DNA of 64,000 bases, taken from Lunularia cruciata (Eukaryota; Streptophyta; Marchantiopsida; Lunulariales; Lunulariaceae). Positions 44,980 through 57,747 of the stretch are shown piece by piece. How positions within the stretch are numbered: the first letter of the stretch is position 1; every line of letters begins with the position of its first letter. The notes beneath the pieces were generated by a model that did no database searches, was not told the origin of the DNA, and saw only the letters and a list, made by a program, of their open reading frames with translations. The DNA is taken from contig OX419756.1 in NCBI GenBank assembly GCA_948567375.1, positions 6,825,001-6,889,000 on the forward strand. Direction: 5' to 3'. A program made the translations under genes and the position numbers.

Positions 44980-45658
44980 TATGAGCCGGCCTGTCTCTCA
45001 CTCAGGATGAACCTCTGATGGCTATTATGGTAGCGCACCATGGACTAAGAAGGCAAGGAACCCCAACTCCATCATACTCCTCCAAGGCTAACACTCCAAG
45101 ACTCAAGACATTGCTCACTAGAGAACTCAATGAGAGAGAGATAGTTGCAAATGAAAGGATGATGAGTACCTCCTCACTCCTTGTTTATATACTTGTGAAA
45201 TAGTTACGTACCAAAGTTACTAATTACCGTAGTAACTCAAGTTACTAGACTAAAAGTCAAGTAAAGTCAAAAAGTAGAAAGGAATATCCATTCACATGGG
45301 CATATTCCCCTTATCTTGACCCAACCACTAAAGCAAGGATTCCTTCACATGGGCTATCCTTGGACTAAAGAAGAATCCAAAACAAAAAGGCTTGCGGGCC
45401 CAAGAGTTCTCAACTCTTTCCCCAAAGCCAAACACCTAGGAATAATACCAAGTCAACACACTAAAATCCAAAATAGTGGTGCTCATCTTTTCTACTTCCT
45501 CTAAAGTAAGGTCCCATCTATCTTAGCTATGACTAACTTTAGCTAACCATGACTAATATAGAACCATCCTTTATCTCTATATAAATAATATCTCTTAAGT
45601 ACTTGTAATACCAAGCTAAATATCACAATACCACACACATGCACAAATGGGTGTTACA
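44980..45658 (-). repeat. Family I solo LTR in family III gag/leader
   Basis: 679 bp; the first base pair is TA instead of TG. The 4-bp duplication gtac is exact (44976-44979, 45659-45662). No internal family I sequence, so it is a recombined solo LTR. Confidence 0.93.
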
Positions 45659-45662
45659 GTAC

Positions 45663-47041
45663 TGCAAGGCTAACTCCTCTGGAACTTCCAAAGAATTCCG
45701 TCATGAAAAAGTAACCACAATAGCAAACCCAAACCACCAACTGCAACCGCAAGTGCCCCACCAAGTGCTAATACCAACTAAGCACCACCCACTAATGTAA
45801 CTCTAACCAAGATAATTACACTAGGGGAAAGGGCAACCTGTACCCTACCATCATAACACGCACTCTCACGATCTGCAGGTCATCACTTCTTGCCTCACCA
45901 GAGAGAAACAAAGGTAATCTGACTGGTCATCACTCCAGCCTCACCACCGAGAGCACACCAGAGCACCAACGCTCAAAAGTCAAGGCACCTCACACAAACG
46001 TGGTGCACAAACAAGAAATAGAGAATGGAGGGGATCCAATCACAAGAAGTCTAAACAAAAACCCTCCATCTCATAACACAACACAGGACTAACTCTGCCA
46101 CCATTTGGCATTTGACATAAGAGAAGTTTGTATCTAAGTCCTAAGCTACCAAGATCACCAAGAATGGGATCAAACTGCCTTTCCTAGCCAAAGCTACATG
46201 TGTATAGGTAACACTGGCACAGTCACTAGGACAACAAGTGAGGGTGGACCAGTTGGCTAGGGCACTAGTCTAGGAACAAGAGATCTAGGGGTCAAATCCT
46301 ATTGCGCACAATCTAGCAAGAAAGGTAGATTTTGCCAACCAATGACCAAGATCTATTCTAAACTAGCTAGCCTCATGCCAGCAAGTTGGCTTGTTGGCCC
46401 TTCTAGGCCTTCGTAGCCTCTCATAGCCCACAACCCTATACCTCGAAGCCTCTAAATGCCAAAATTCAACCAAATAAGGCCTTTCTTGTTGCCACTTCAA
46501 ACCTCCTCCACAATTGGCAAAACTTCTCCAAATCTATGAAAGTCCTCCAAACTAGCGAAAGTCCTCCAAATTTGGCCATACAGCAAAAACTCCTCCAATT
46601 CTGGCCAAAATCTGACGTAAATTCCAACCAAAATCTGACGTAAATCCTAAAGTTGGTTGTCCGCCAAATCCCCCGCTAACTTTCCACTCGAGCCAAATTG
46701 ACAACACGGGTTTTTCCAAATCACAAATTCATGAGAATAGCTTCCCAACTCCACCTTCAATTTGACTTTCTGAGCCCAACTCGTATCAAATTGGTCTTGC
46801 CTTCACCTCCTGAGCTCAAAATCACAACCATTGCTCAAAATTTGCTATTTCTTTGCTCGAAATTTGGCCAGCGCTTCCGCACACCGTCTGCCTTACTGCC
46901 AAATCTGCATCAATTGAATGGGCTTCTGCACACTAGGGAAACACTGAACTTGAATTGAGCTACCAACAATCCACCGAGCTTGGAGATACCACCAACACTC
47001 AAAGTTCTTGCACCCAATTTCCCCTTTACTTCACTTCTCTT
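45663..47041 (-). other. Family III 5' leader
   Basis: About 1.4 kb between gag and the Q repeat, without a convincing ORF. A canonical primer-binding site was not found beside the Q repeat. A possible TGG-containing site is the complement of 46098-46108, which would make the LTR much longer; unproven. Confidence 0.4.
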
Positions 47042-47493
47042 ATGTAATCAGATTGCTTACCACTCTCAACTCAACTCAACATAGATCAGTACTTGATCTG
47101 TCACTCTATAAACTGCCAACAACTGGGCATTGATTACAGTCAAGCCACACCCACTCAAGCATAGAGAATCTAGGTGACGCTCGCCAGCTTCTGTCCATCA
47201 TAGCTAGGAACTCGAAGGCTCAACATCAAAGAAGTGAGCTCTTTGGAGCTCACTTCAAAACTATACCCCCTGGACTCGAGCTAGCTCTGAAACCCTAATG
47301 GTCCCACTGATGGCACACTCGACGGTGTGAACGGTGCAAAGTGACGGTGGGCCCCACCGTGAAGTCAGTACCCCAAACACAAAATCTGACCATCGGAAAG
47401 TAGTCTTTGAGAAATTGCTGACATAACTCTAACTACTATCATTGGAACTCCAGTGTTTGAGCATCTAGATGCGGCACTACAAATGGCGTGACA
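47042..47493 (-). repeat. Family III right terminal repeat (Q copy)
   Basis: Similar over its whole length to 1942-2390, with roughly 5-8 % differences. It ends GCGTGACA, then resumes the family II LTR at 47494. It lacks the 105-bp R block found on both sides of the left copy. Confidence 0.75.
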
Positions 47494-47652
47494 ACTTCCT
47501 TCTAAAAGCTACTTACTTGAGGTGCAAACAAAGCTAGTCGGGCAGCTTCCCAAGAAGCTTCCTAGGTATTTCCGGAATATTCTAGGCTAATTTGTCTTAT
47601 GTGCTACTTCGTAAGTCTGACTAACTTCGTCGCTAAACTCCATATTGTTACA
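47494..47652 (-). repeat. 3' LTR of family II copy c, second part
   Basis: Continues the LTR left at 1835 and ends ATTGTTACA. It joins the chromovirus internal region at 47653. Confidence 0.88.
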
Positions 47653-48995
47653 TATTCCCTTGCGGCTAGTTGGTGACGACCTTGTCGCCAATGAAGCTTT
47701 GAAGTCCTGGATGGCCGTCTGTGCATTCTCGAGGTGAAAAAGAGGTTCCTATGTGGCATCATGAAGGGGATACCCTTTCCAAAGGACCTTGTACTCTGTA
47801 TGTTGGCGATGGCCTCGTTGAATATGGCAACGCGCAAGGATACAATCAACTTTGTACTCCTCATGATCATTGATAAGGATAGGAAGAGGGGGAGGTTGGA
47901 CGAGAGGAAAAGGAAAATGGGTTAGGAACAAAGAGTTTCAACTTGGAAACATGAAAGATAGGATGGACACACATGTGACAAGGCAAGGCAAGTCGATAAG
48001 CAATAGGAAAGACAATTTGATGATATCAAAGGATCCTAGCCAATTAGGGGCAAGTTTACGAACTTGGGTATCAAGGAGGAGAGTGAGGTTACTAGAGGAT
48101 AACGTGACTTTATCACCAACTTCATAGGTGAGATCACGACAATGGTGGTCCGCATATTGTTTTTGGCAATTCTGAGCAACAAGGAAGTGAGACTTGGCTT
48201 GTTGGAAAGATTGGGATATAGTGGTCAAGAATGTGGAAGTATGAGGAACCTGAGATGGAGGGAGAGCAAGAAGAGAATCGGGAACAAGCGGATTTTGGCC
48301 AAAATTGAGAAAGAAAGGAGAAAATCTGGTGCTTGCCTATTTGGAATTGTTGTAGTCAAATTCTGCAGCTGCAAGACATTCATCCCAATTGGTATGGTAG
48401 ACATTGACAAAGGCACGCAACATATCCTCCAATAAAGGATTTGCACGTTTGGTTTGTCCATCAGTTTGAGGATGATAGGCTGTGGACAAAGCAAGCTTGG
48501 TGTCGAGTATCTAGAAGAGTGCTTGCCAAAACTTCTTGGTAAATCAAGGATCACGGTCGGAGATGAGTACATGTGGCATCCCATGATGCTTGAAGATAAT
48601 GTTGAAATAGATTTGCGCTAAGGTTGGAGCTCCACGGTAGCACAGGTTGGTGCCTAGTGGATTTGCTTACTAAGCTTATCCACAAACACCACAATTGCAG
48701 TGTGTCCTTGTTTTGTCTTTGGCAAGAATGTGAAAAGATCCAAGCTCATATGCTCCTATTGAGCGGATGGAACGACAAGTGGTTGAAGGAGTCCACTCGG
48801 CTTTTGGTTGCTAGCCTTGTTACATTGGCAGCTCTCACACGATCAGACAAATTCTTGAACATCTTGTGTCATGTTGGGCCACCAACATTGACGTTGGAGG
48901 GTACCCAAGGTCTTGTCCACACCCATGTGACCAGCGATGGGTAAATCATGGGCTTCTTGAAGGCGCACAAGTTGAAGATCACCTTTAGCTAGAAC
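47653..48995 (-). pseudogene. Copy c: integrase and chromodomain, decayed
   Basis: Chromodomain remains (47749-47931: EEYKVDCILARCHIQRGH, EYKVLWKGYPLHDAT) and integrase C-terminus (47938-48228: YEVGDKVTLSSSNL) are in different frames. Integrase core positions are recognisable by nucleotide similarity to 20481-21860 but contain many stops. A family I solo LTR cuts the region at 48996. Confidence 0.82.
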
Positions 48996-49674
48996 TGTAA
49001 CACCCATTTGTGCATGTGTGTGGTATTGTGATATTTAGCTTGGTATTACAAGTACTTAAGAGATATTATTTATATAGAGATAAAGGATAGTTCTATATTA
49101 GTCATGGTTAGCTAAAGTTAGTCATAGCTAAGATAGAGGGGATCTTACTTTAGAGGAAGTAGAAAAGATGAGCACCACTATTTTGGATTTTAGTGTGTTG
49201 ACTTGGTATTATTCCTAGGTGTTTGGCTTTGAGGAAAGAGTTGAGAACTCTTGGGCCCGCAAACCTTTTTGTTTTGGATTCTTCTTTAGTCCAAGGATAG
49301 CCCATGTGAAGGAATCCTTGACTTAGTGGTTGGGTCAAGATAAGGGGAATATGCCCATGTGAATGGATATTCCTTTCTACTTTTTGACTTTACTTGACTT
49401 TTAGTCTAATAACTTGAGTTACTACGGTAATTAGTAACTTTGGTACGTAACTATTTCACAAGTATATAAACAAGGGGTGAGGAGGTACTCATCATCCTCT
49501 CATTTGCAACTATGTCTCTCTCATTGAGTTCTCTAGTGAGCAATGTCTTGAGTCTTGGAGTGTTAGCCTTGGAGGAGTATGATGGAGTTGGGGTTCCTTG
49601 CCTTCTTAGTCCATGGTGTGCTACTATAATAGCCATCAGAGGTTCATCCTGAGTGAGAGACAGGCCAGCTCATA
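48996..49674 (+). repeat. Family I solo LTR in family II copy c
   Basis: 679 bp; the terminal CA is changed to TA (ends GCTCATA). The 4-bp duplication gaac is exact (48992-48995, 49675-49678). Confidence 0.93.
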
Positions 49675-49678
49675 GAAC

Positions 49679-51925
49679 ATAGATCCGGTCCTCATGGAAT
49701 AAAAGGCCCTCCTTGATGGAGAAGGTGTTGTACTGCTTATCACATGCCGTAAGGCGACCATATACCATTTGGAAGAAGGGATCTTGGTGTAGAGCTGACT
49801 GAAACTTGTTTTGGACCTTGGAGTCAACTGACACTGTTGAAATTGCCGCTGTGATGAGAGGAAGAGACTTCAAATCAGGTCTTCGTGATAAAGCATGACG
49901 GATGACATGGAATTGACCTGGTTTGTACTCAAGTTTGATGTCATATAATTGGATTTGTTCCTCCCATCAATGATGTCGACTCTTCATGTGTTCCAAGTGT
50001 AAGGTCTGTAACAATGGTTTGTGATCAGTTTGCATGATCACTTGTTTCCCCAAGAGGTAATACCTCCATACCTTAGTGGCGTATACCATTGCAAGTTGTT
50101 CTCAATCTCAAGCAGAGTAATTTTGTTCAGCTATATTGAGTCGGCAAGACACAAAAGCAATGGGATGGAGTCCATCTGGGAATTCTTGTTGCATCATAGC
50201 TCCAATTGCAAATTTAGAAGCATCAAAATCAACCACACAAGGTAGTTGAGGATCATATGGTTGAAGAATGGGTCTTGAAGACACCATATGATTTAACTTT
50301 TGGAATGCTTCTTCATGCTTGGTGGTCCACTAGAGCTTGAGTTCTTTCCCAAGAGGTCAGTCAATGGTGCAGCCACATGAGCATAATAATGGATGAACCG
50401 TCGGTAAAAACTGGCCAATCCATTAAATGCCCATACTTTTGTAGCATCCTTGGGGGTAGGCCAATCAGTAATGGCCTTGATTTTCTCTTCTTCCATCTTG
50501 ATCCCCTCTGATGAGATCTTATGATCCAAGAAAGTAACCCCCTTTTGCCAAAAGGTACACTTTGACTTCTTGTAGTAAAATTTCCATTGTTGTATTCATC
50601 TTAGGACTTCTCACACATGATTCATATGTTCTGCCTCTGTCTTGCTATAGATTAAGATATCATCCAAGAACACCACCACAGACCGATCCAATAGTCTATC
50701 CAACATCGGATGCATTTGATCCATGAAGATAGTTGGAGCATTCGTGAGTCCGAGAGATAGAACTCTCCACTCAAAATGCCCATACTTGGTGCAAAAGGCA
50801 GTCTTTTGCACATCCTCTCTATCAATAGGAATTTGCCAATAGCCGCTTCAAAGATCCAACTTGGAAAAGTAGCATGCTCCACTTAGTTGATCAAGCAAGT
50901 CATCGATCCAAGGCAAGGGATATGCATTCTTCATAGTTTGCTTATTGAGCCCACGATAATCAATACAGAAACAAAGTCCTCCATTCTTCTTTGGAACAAA
51001 TAGTACCAGTGCTCCCCAAGGAGAGGTACTATGTTGTATGAAGTCCTTCTCCAACAACATTGTAAGTGTTTTTTGCAACTCCTCTAACTCCTTTGGTGAG
51101 ATCCAATAGATCAGTCTACTCACTAAAGTACTCCCTGGCAATAGCTTGGTCTTGAAGGGCATACCTCGATTGGAGGGTAATCCCTTTGGCAGATCATCTA
51201 GAAACACATCCGCAAACTCCTATCAAATCAACCATTGCTTGATGACGCTCTTGGCTCTTAGCAAATTGTTCTTGTACAATCAACTTGATCGACATCGCGA
51301 ATACAGACTTATCTTCCTCCAAAGCTTGCTCTATGGCTCCTTTACTAACAAACTTCCCTTCTAAGGACTCATCTCTCTTCCAAGCTTGCTCCTTGGTTGC
51401 CTTCTTGGCAAACTTCCCATCTTGGGACTCATCTTCTTGCCATGTTTGCTCTATGGCTACCTTCTCAACAAACTTCCCATCTTGGGACTGACAATTCTTA
51501 GGTGTCTTACTCAGAAGTGCCAGACAACCTAATGGGAAATTCCTACCTTGGTGTTGTACTTGAATTTGGTGTCGGGTCCAATCAAATTAAACCTTATGAT
51601 ATTCAAACCAAGGTAGACCCAGAATGATATCATAGTGTAGAGGTGCCACTACAAACCTCATACACTCCAAATACTCCTTCCCAATCTTGAAAGTAATAAG
51701 ATGCAAGGTGCGGAATGCATAACCTTTTCTACCATCCGCCATCATCAAACTACTTCCAATCACTGGCTTGATAGGAATACCCAATTCCTTTGCTACTTGC
51801 GTAGACATGCAATTCTTTGAACTTCCAGAATCAACCAAAATCTTACAACCCCGATTAGATATCGTACCTTGCAAATGAAGCAAACTTGCATAGGTCGAGC
51901 CTTCAATCCCTTTGGAACTAATCAA
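49679..51925 (-). pseudogene. Copy c: RNase H, reverse transcriptase and protease, decayed
   Basis: Pieces in order down the minus strand: protease (51587-51925, KILVDSGSSKNC), linker and RT fingers (50848-51207, [20 protein letters not shown]), RT palm (50611-50811, [12 protein letters not shown]), thumb (50293-50529, [19 protein letters not shown]) and an integrase N-terminal segment (49670-49873). Each is in its own frame; many stops. Confidence 0.85.
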
Positions 51926-52862
51926 GCTCCCAGTAGGCGGCTCAAAATCTCCTATTGGGATTCTTTGTTTCCCTGATCATTCTGCTCCACAACCTCCACT
52001 TGGGCAACTTGTCAAGGTCATCCATTCTTGAGTGGACACCAACAATGCGATGCCTTAATTGGCAACAATAAAATCACCCACCATTTTGTTGCACTTTCTC
52101 TCTATATGCCGTACCAAGTGGTCTTCATTGAATGATATCAATCTCCATTGGTGCTGGCTCCTCCACTTGTGTGTAGTGTATTGGTAGGCTCTGTGGAGGT
52201 CAAGGTCAAGGTCAAGGCCAAGTTGTTGTCACCAAGGAATCAAAATGTTTGGCCAACCGCATAGCTTCCTCCAAGTGTTGTGGCTCTTGCATGGTTACCT
52301 CTAATTTGGTTCTCGCCTTCAAGCCCCTCACGAATCGATTCAGAGCTTCACCTTCCAATATATCTGGAATTTGCATGATGGTGTTTTAAAACTATGTGAT
52401 GTAACTTCTTATAGAGCCAATCTGTTTCAACTTTGCCAACTTATCCCGTGCAGCTCGTGTGGTATTTATAGCTTGGAATTGACTAATTATTGCGCTCTTG
52501 AATTCTAACTATGTCAAGATTGGTGCAACAATTTGTTGTTTAGCTTGCTCCACTCAAAATCTCCACCATAGCTTTGCTACTCCATCCAATTGGCTAGAAG
52601 CCAAGAGAATCTAATTTTGCTCGTCCTATAGATTGGTAGCTTCAAAATAACATTCACAATTAAACAAAAAATTCTCCATTGCACCCAAAAGATTCTTGCC
52701 TTCAAATACCTTGGGTTTAGGGAATCTGATTCGATCTTCTCCTTCTCAAATTGGTACTCTCTCCACCTGCTCTTGTTGTCAAAGATCTCGTTCATCCAAC
52801 AATCAAGTAAGGTGCTCAATTTGTTTTTGCATAGTAAGGATAACAACGGGTATTGCCGCCAT
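51926..52862 (-). pseudogene. Copy c: gag, decayed
   Basis: The start codon (MAAIP) is at 52862 with in-frame stops soon after. The gag core (FCLIVNVILK, LLANWME in shifted frames) and a damaged zinc knuckle near 52070 are recognised by alignment with copy b. Confidence 0.78.
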
Positions 52863-53124
52863 AGTTGCTACTCTATCAAACCACCCCTAATCTATCTAAT
52901 TTACTAACACATAGAAACAGCTCATTCACCGTTCTCCATAAGTTACAACCGGAATCACCAAGGGTTCCTCAGATATAGTGATCATATGCAGAAAATCTTT
53001 TCCAAAGTGTGAGGTGATGAATTGTGTGAAACGTTGCTTGGGTAGTATTTGGATGTAAAAATCCTAATGTTTTGGTGGAAGTGGTCCATAAATTCCATCC
53101 ATCCCATTCCTGTTCTGATACCAA

Positions 53125-53550
53125 TGTAAAAGACCGAATCCAAGGAGAGAAATAGGAGAATGTAAACTCACAATGGGACACTTGAATGAGGGAAAACTCC
53201 AAATGCCTAGCATGAGCTTTGGCTTTGGTATTTATAGGTAGCATACAAGGCCTTTGAGAAGCTTCTCAAGAAGCTTCCTCAAGCCGCTTTCTTAGAGTGC
53301 AAACCAAGTTAATTAGGAAGCTTCTCAAGAAGCTTCCTTCTAGAAGTTGTCTACTTGGCGTGCAAGCTAAGCTAGTTGGAAGCTTCTAGAAGCTTCCTTC
53401 TAGAAGCTACTTACTTGAGGTGCAAGCTAAGCTAGTTGGGAAGCTTCCCAAGAAGCTTCCTAAGTACTTCTAGAATATTCTAGGCTAATTTGTCTTATGT
53501 GCTACTTTGTAATCCCGACTAATTTCATTGCTAAATTCCATATTGTTACA
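53125..53550 (-). repeat. 5' LTR of family II copy c
   Basis: 426 bp. The primer-site complement at 53112-53123 has one mismatch to initiator tRNA-Met (gttctgatacca). The TATA box and GAA/TTC array are preserved. Confidence 0.92.
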
Positions 53551-54170
53551 TTTTGCCAATCGCATGGCTTCCTCTAAGTGTTGTAGCTCTTGCATGGTTA
53601 CCTCTAATTTGGTTCTCGCCTTCAAGCCCCTCACAAATCGATCCAGAGCTTCACCTTCCAATATATCTGGAATTTGCATGATGGTGTTTTGGAACTACGT
53701 GATGTAACTTCTTATAGAGCCAATCTGTTTCAACTTTGCCAACTTATCCCGTGGAGCTCGTGTGGCATTTTTAGCTTGGAACCCACTAATTTTTGCGCTC
53801 TTGAATTCTGCCCATGTCAAGATTGGTGCAACAATTTGTCGTTTAGCTTGCTCACTCGAAATCTCCACCATAGCTTTGCTACTCCATCCAATTGGCTAGA
53901 AGCCAAGAGAATCTATTTTCGCTCGTCTTGTAGATTGGTAGCTTCAAAATAACATTCCAGATGAAATAAAAAATTCTCCATTGTACTCAAAATATTCTTG
54001 CCTTCAAATACCTTGGGTTTAGGGAATCTGATCCGATCTTCTCCTTCTCGAATTGGTACTCTCTCTACCTGCTCTTGTCGTCGAAGATCTCATTCATCCA
54101 ACAATCGAGTAAGGTGCTCGATTTGTTGCTGCATAGCAAGGATAACATTGGGTATTGCCGCTATGGTTGC
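53551..54170 (-). pseudogene. Copy d: N-terminal gag
   Basis: Continues the gag of the outermost element left at 1564. The start codon is changed from ATG to ATA (about 54164) and stops interrupt the frame. Its sequence closely follows 52300-52862 of copy c, so copies c and d belong to the same subfamily. Confidence 0.82.
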
Positions 54171-54435
54171 TACTCTATCATACCACTCCCAATCTATCTA
54201 ATTTATTAGTACATAGAAACAACATGTGCACCGTTCTCCATAAGTTACAACCAAAAGCACCAAGGGCTCCTCAGATATGGTGATCATATGCAAAAAATCT
54301 TGTTCAAAGTGTGAGATGATGAATTGTGTGAAACGATGCTTGGATAATACTTGGATGCAAAAATCCCAATGGTTTGGTGGAAGTGGGTTTGGTGGTCTAT
54401 AAATTCCATCCATCCCATTCTTGCTCTGATACCAA

Positions 54436-54846
54436 TGTAAAAGACCGAATCCAAGAAGAGAAATAGGAGAATGGAAACTCACATTGGGACACTTGAATGA
54501 GGAAAAACTTTGAATGTCTAGCATGAGCTTCGGCTTTGGTATTTATATGTAATATAGAAGGTCTTTGAGAAGCTTCTCAAGAAGCTTCCTTGAACCACTT
54601 TCTTAGAGTGTAAGTCAAGTTAACTAGTAAATTTCTCAAGAAGCTTCCTTTTAGGAACCGTCTATTTGGCATGCAAGCTAAGCTAGTTAGAAGCTTGTAG
54701 AAGCTACCTGCTTGGGATGCAAGTTAACTAGTCGAGAAGTTTCCCAAGAAGTTTCCTAGATGCTTTTGGAATATTCTAGGCTAATTTGGCTTATTCCCTA
54801 CTTAGTTAGCCTCACTAGCTACGTCATTAAACTCCATATTGTTACA
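54436..54846 (-). repeat. 5' LTR of family II copy d
   Basis: 411 bp, the most diverged family II LTR here, with several GAAGCTTC modules mutated. The primer site complement is at 54423-54434. This is the right edge of the whole nest. Confidence 0.9.
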
Positions 54847-56160
54847 AACAATGAACCCCTTGAAGATATGAAAGGTGACCTTTCCATTTCTTATGCACCT
54901 GGACGAGTCGGTAATTAACTACTAGGAGTTCAACTTCTGTCCTAATTGCAGTATCCGCACATGCTTTGCCGAAGCATTGCATATCTATATTCCCATGAGG
55001 TCCAAGTTGTTGATCTTTTGTTCAGATTCCTAATAATTGACATCTCGATGCTGTTTCTCAACCGTCTATATCCAAAATATAAAGACAATTTTACATGTGA
55101 ATGTTAGTATTTTTTCGCAATCTATCTAGCTAATTAATGATCTGTTTGATATTCTATGCTAAGTTCTGGCTTTAGTTCTTGGTTATTTGCAGGTGGGCCT
55201 TGATTCTCAGATTGGTCTTTTATTATATTCCTTGGAATTTTTTAATTTTTTTCTCAATTTATTTCTTCGTCAAATTTGGCTAAATAAGTGAATCCGTTTT
55301 AAGTACTCATCAATATAATTATATTTTGTTTCTATTAAAAAATTATGAAAATCATTAGTATTTTTTTAAGAAATTAAAAAATTCTTACAAGTATGAAGTA
55401 AAAAATAGAATAGAACTAAACCCCACTAGTATCTATATGAAATATGGACATATTGCTTCGAAGATATCGGGCTATGTAAATAAAAAAAATCTATCGACAC
55501 ATCCTAAGAAATATCACTTGACGTGATTTTTCCCATTCGTTGTTCCCCCCATGGATTGCGCTTGTCCATGGTTAAATATAACAATGGATTTATTTTATTT
55601 AAAATATAATTTCATGTTTAAATATAAAAATGGAATATATCAATATTTAAATATATTATCAAATATGAAAATGTATAGTATTGGATATATTTTTATTTAA
55701 AATGCATTTTTATATTTACATATAATAATAAATATATTATTATTTAAAATATTGTGAAATATGAAAGTATAATATCTGATGATATTTAATATGATAAATT
55801 CGTGAGTATATTTTAATAAATATATTAAAAATTATATCTATCATTCCATATAATTTTAAAACTAAAAAATCAAAGAGATATCCTTGATACATACTCATAT
55901 ATTTGCAAAATTTACGATCTGATATTTGGAAATTTGATACGATATTACTCTATTTATCACATCCAAGGGATAAATAATCAATATGTCCAAAAACACGTCA
56001 TGAAGTCAATGACCATGCATCTGATAAAACATAAGAATATATAATTTATCTAAAATTATATTATATATAATAATTTTAAATATATTATTCAGAGTTCTAA
56101 TTGTGCAACTTGAGTTACCAGCTCTCAAAGAATTAATCGCTAATGCTAATCAATTTTAGA
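54847..56160. other. AT-rich spacer, no gene seen
   Basis: Non-coding. Strongly AT-rich from about 55200 to 56110, with runs of TATTTAAATAT-like sequence. No ORF of interest, no LTR and no RNA gene was recognised. Confidence 0.6.
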
Positions 56161-56737
56161 ACAAGTCAAGGATTTGCTATTGTGACAAGCATCTTCGGAT
56201 TCCAGTTACAATTTGATGATACCGTAGGATACACTCTAGCCCCGTGACCTGAGTCAGGGAGTCCTCACGACAACTTGTCGTACCTGGACTCTTGAGATAT
56301 ACATGCTTAACGGGAGCAGAAGCAGTTCGCAGAACGGGGGGATCCATACCACTCAGGACCGAAGAACCGATGCAAACCGACGACATGCTGAACGACGCAA
56401 GGAAATATATGGAAGGTTAAGCAAGTAGAAAACACATGAGTGAAATCGATCAGAAGCAGAAGCAGAAGCGAATATTGATACATTTCTTTAGAGTAACTCT
56501 AATGCAGCATGCAACATCTACAGAGTGGTATGCAGGACGTAAGCCAAGAAGAGTGCCTTCGCGATTAAGACGGGGGCCAAACAGAGAGGATGCAGTAGAA
56601 AGCAAAGGAAAGTCATAGAGCGAGTAGGAATACGCATTTGAAAGCAACGGGAAACCATAGAACAAGTAGAAGACATTGTGTTAGTGAAAGATTGATGGGT
56701 GTGAGCGAAGTGTGACGATTGGATACTGAAAATGAGG

Positions 56738-56779
56738 CCGTTCAAAGAACGGCTTCATTCTTGAATGTTCTTTGAACGG
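56738..56779. repeat. Perfect 13-bp inverted repeat
   Basis: CCGTTCAAAGAAC (56738-56750) pairs with GTTCTTTGAACGG (56767-56779) across a 16-base loop. No surrounding element was identified; it could be the centre of a small foldback sequence. Confidence 0.7.
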
Positions 56780-57597
56780 GAGATCTAGAACCCATTATGT
56801 GCAATCGAAATGAATAGCAACTCAGGAGATGGAGATAAAAGTGAATCTAACCAAAAATCCATTGAGTGCATATGAAATGGAGATCAAATATAAGCATGAT
56901 ATGTGCAAATCGAAATGAACAGTAACTCAGGAATGTAGATAAAGGGAATCTAACTAAACGGATGTCAGCCGAAGTAAAGACACAATTGACACATTTCGTG
57001 AATAACACCTGCAGAGAACTAGTATACATCAAATGACCACAAGCAAGACGTGACCGACTACGCATCTGAAATAGATAGTCGTGTAGGAACCATGAACCAG
57101 ATAAACAATCGAGCTAAGAGTATTATTCAAACTCTTAGTTGAGGATGGAGTGGAGCGAAGTGAGAGGAGTGGATGGTGTCTTGGCTGGATCGCAGCGAAG
57201 CTTTGAGAGGATTGGATATGAAATATGAGACCAGAAGCTGTTCGAGGAATGGAAGATCTGGGATTCATTAAGTGCATATGAAGCGCATGTGTAATGGCAA
57301 TGAAATGAATGTGAAATTAAAGGAAAAGAACATGAAGAAAAGAGATGAAGTGAAACATGCTGGTCGAAAGTGAGGCAAAACACCGACATCAAAAAGTGAT
57401 CAGAGGATAACCGCCAGCAGAGAAACAGTTAATCAACGTGTAAACAAAAACCGATAAGCAACCCATGGAGATGAATGGATTAGATATGCATATCGCGGCA
57501 TGCGCTATAAGAGCATGAGTTCTAAAACTCTAAACACTGAAGGAGGCAGAAAGGGGGTCATAGTAGCCTCCACGAAAGTGCAAACGACTTCATCAGT

Positions 57598-57747
57598 GCC
57601 GAAGTAGGTGGGCGAATGCCAGTACCCTCGTACCAAGTTCTTGTTCATTTGACTACTGGACAGTGTATATCAGCCGAAGTAGGTGGGCGAATGGCAGTAC
57701 CCTCGTACCAAGTTTTTGTTCATTTGACTACTGGACAGTGTATATCA
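57598..57747. repeat. 75-bp tandem duplication
   Basis: Units 57598-57672 and 57673-57747 differ at two positions. A third diverged relative starts near 57845. Confidence 0.9.

Larger units (their letters stand above)
1836..47493 (-). mobile_element. Family III: Ty3/gypsy element with methyltransferase and PHD-like finger
   Basis: This element was inserted into the 3' LTR of family II copy c; the likely target duplication is agctt (1831-1835) against aactt, one mismatch. Minus-strand domain order from high to low coordinate: leader, gag, two zinc knuckles, protease (DSGA), DNMT3-like methyltransferase, RT (YIDD), RNase H, integrase, PHD-like finger, then a purine-rich tract (complement of 2499-2506) before the terminal repeats. 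It is interrupted by family II copy a, family I copy C and one solo LTR. All ORFs are broken by stops and frameshifts. The exact LTR limits are unresolved. Confidence 0.85.
1565..53550 (-). mobile_element. Family II copy c, chromovirus, split by the family III element
   Basis: The 3' LTR is cut in two: 1565-1835 and 47494-47652 join into one normal LTR. The internal region is 47653-53124 and the 5' LTR is 53125-53550. The target duplication is tttgg (1560-1564) against ttttg (53551-53555), one mismatch. The flanking gag of copy d resumes in register across the insertion, which supports these ends. A family I solo LTR (48996-49674) sits in its integrase region. All coding parts are broken. Confidence 0.85.

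Noticed and set aside
55600-56100. AT-rich stretch as a replication origin or matrix attachment site
   Set aside because: Base composition alone; no specific motif that would support such a call.
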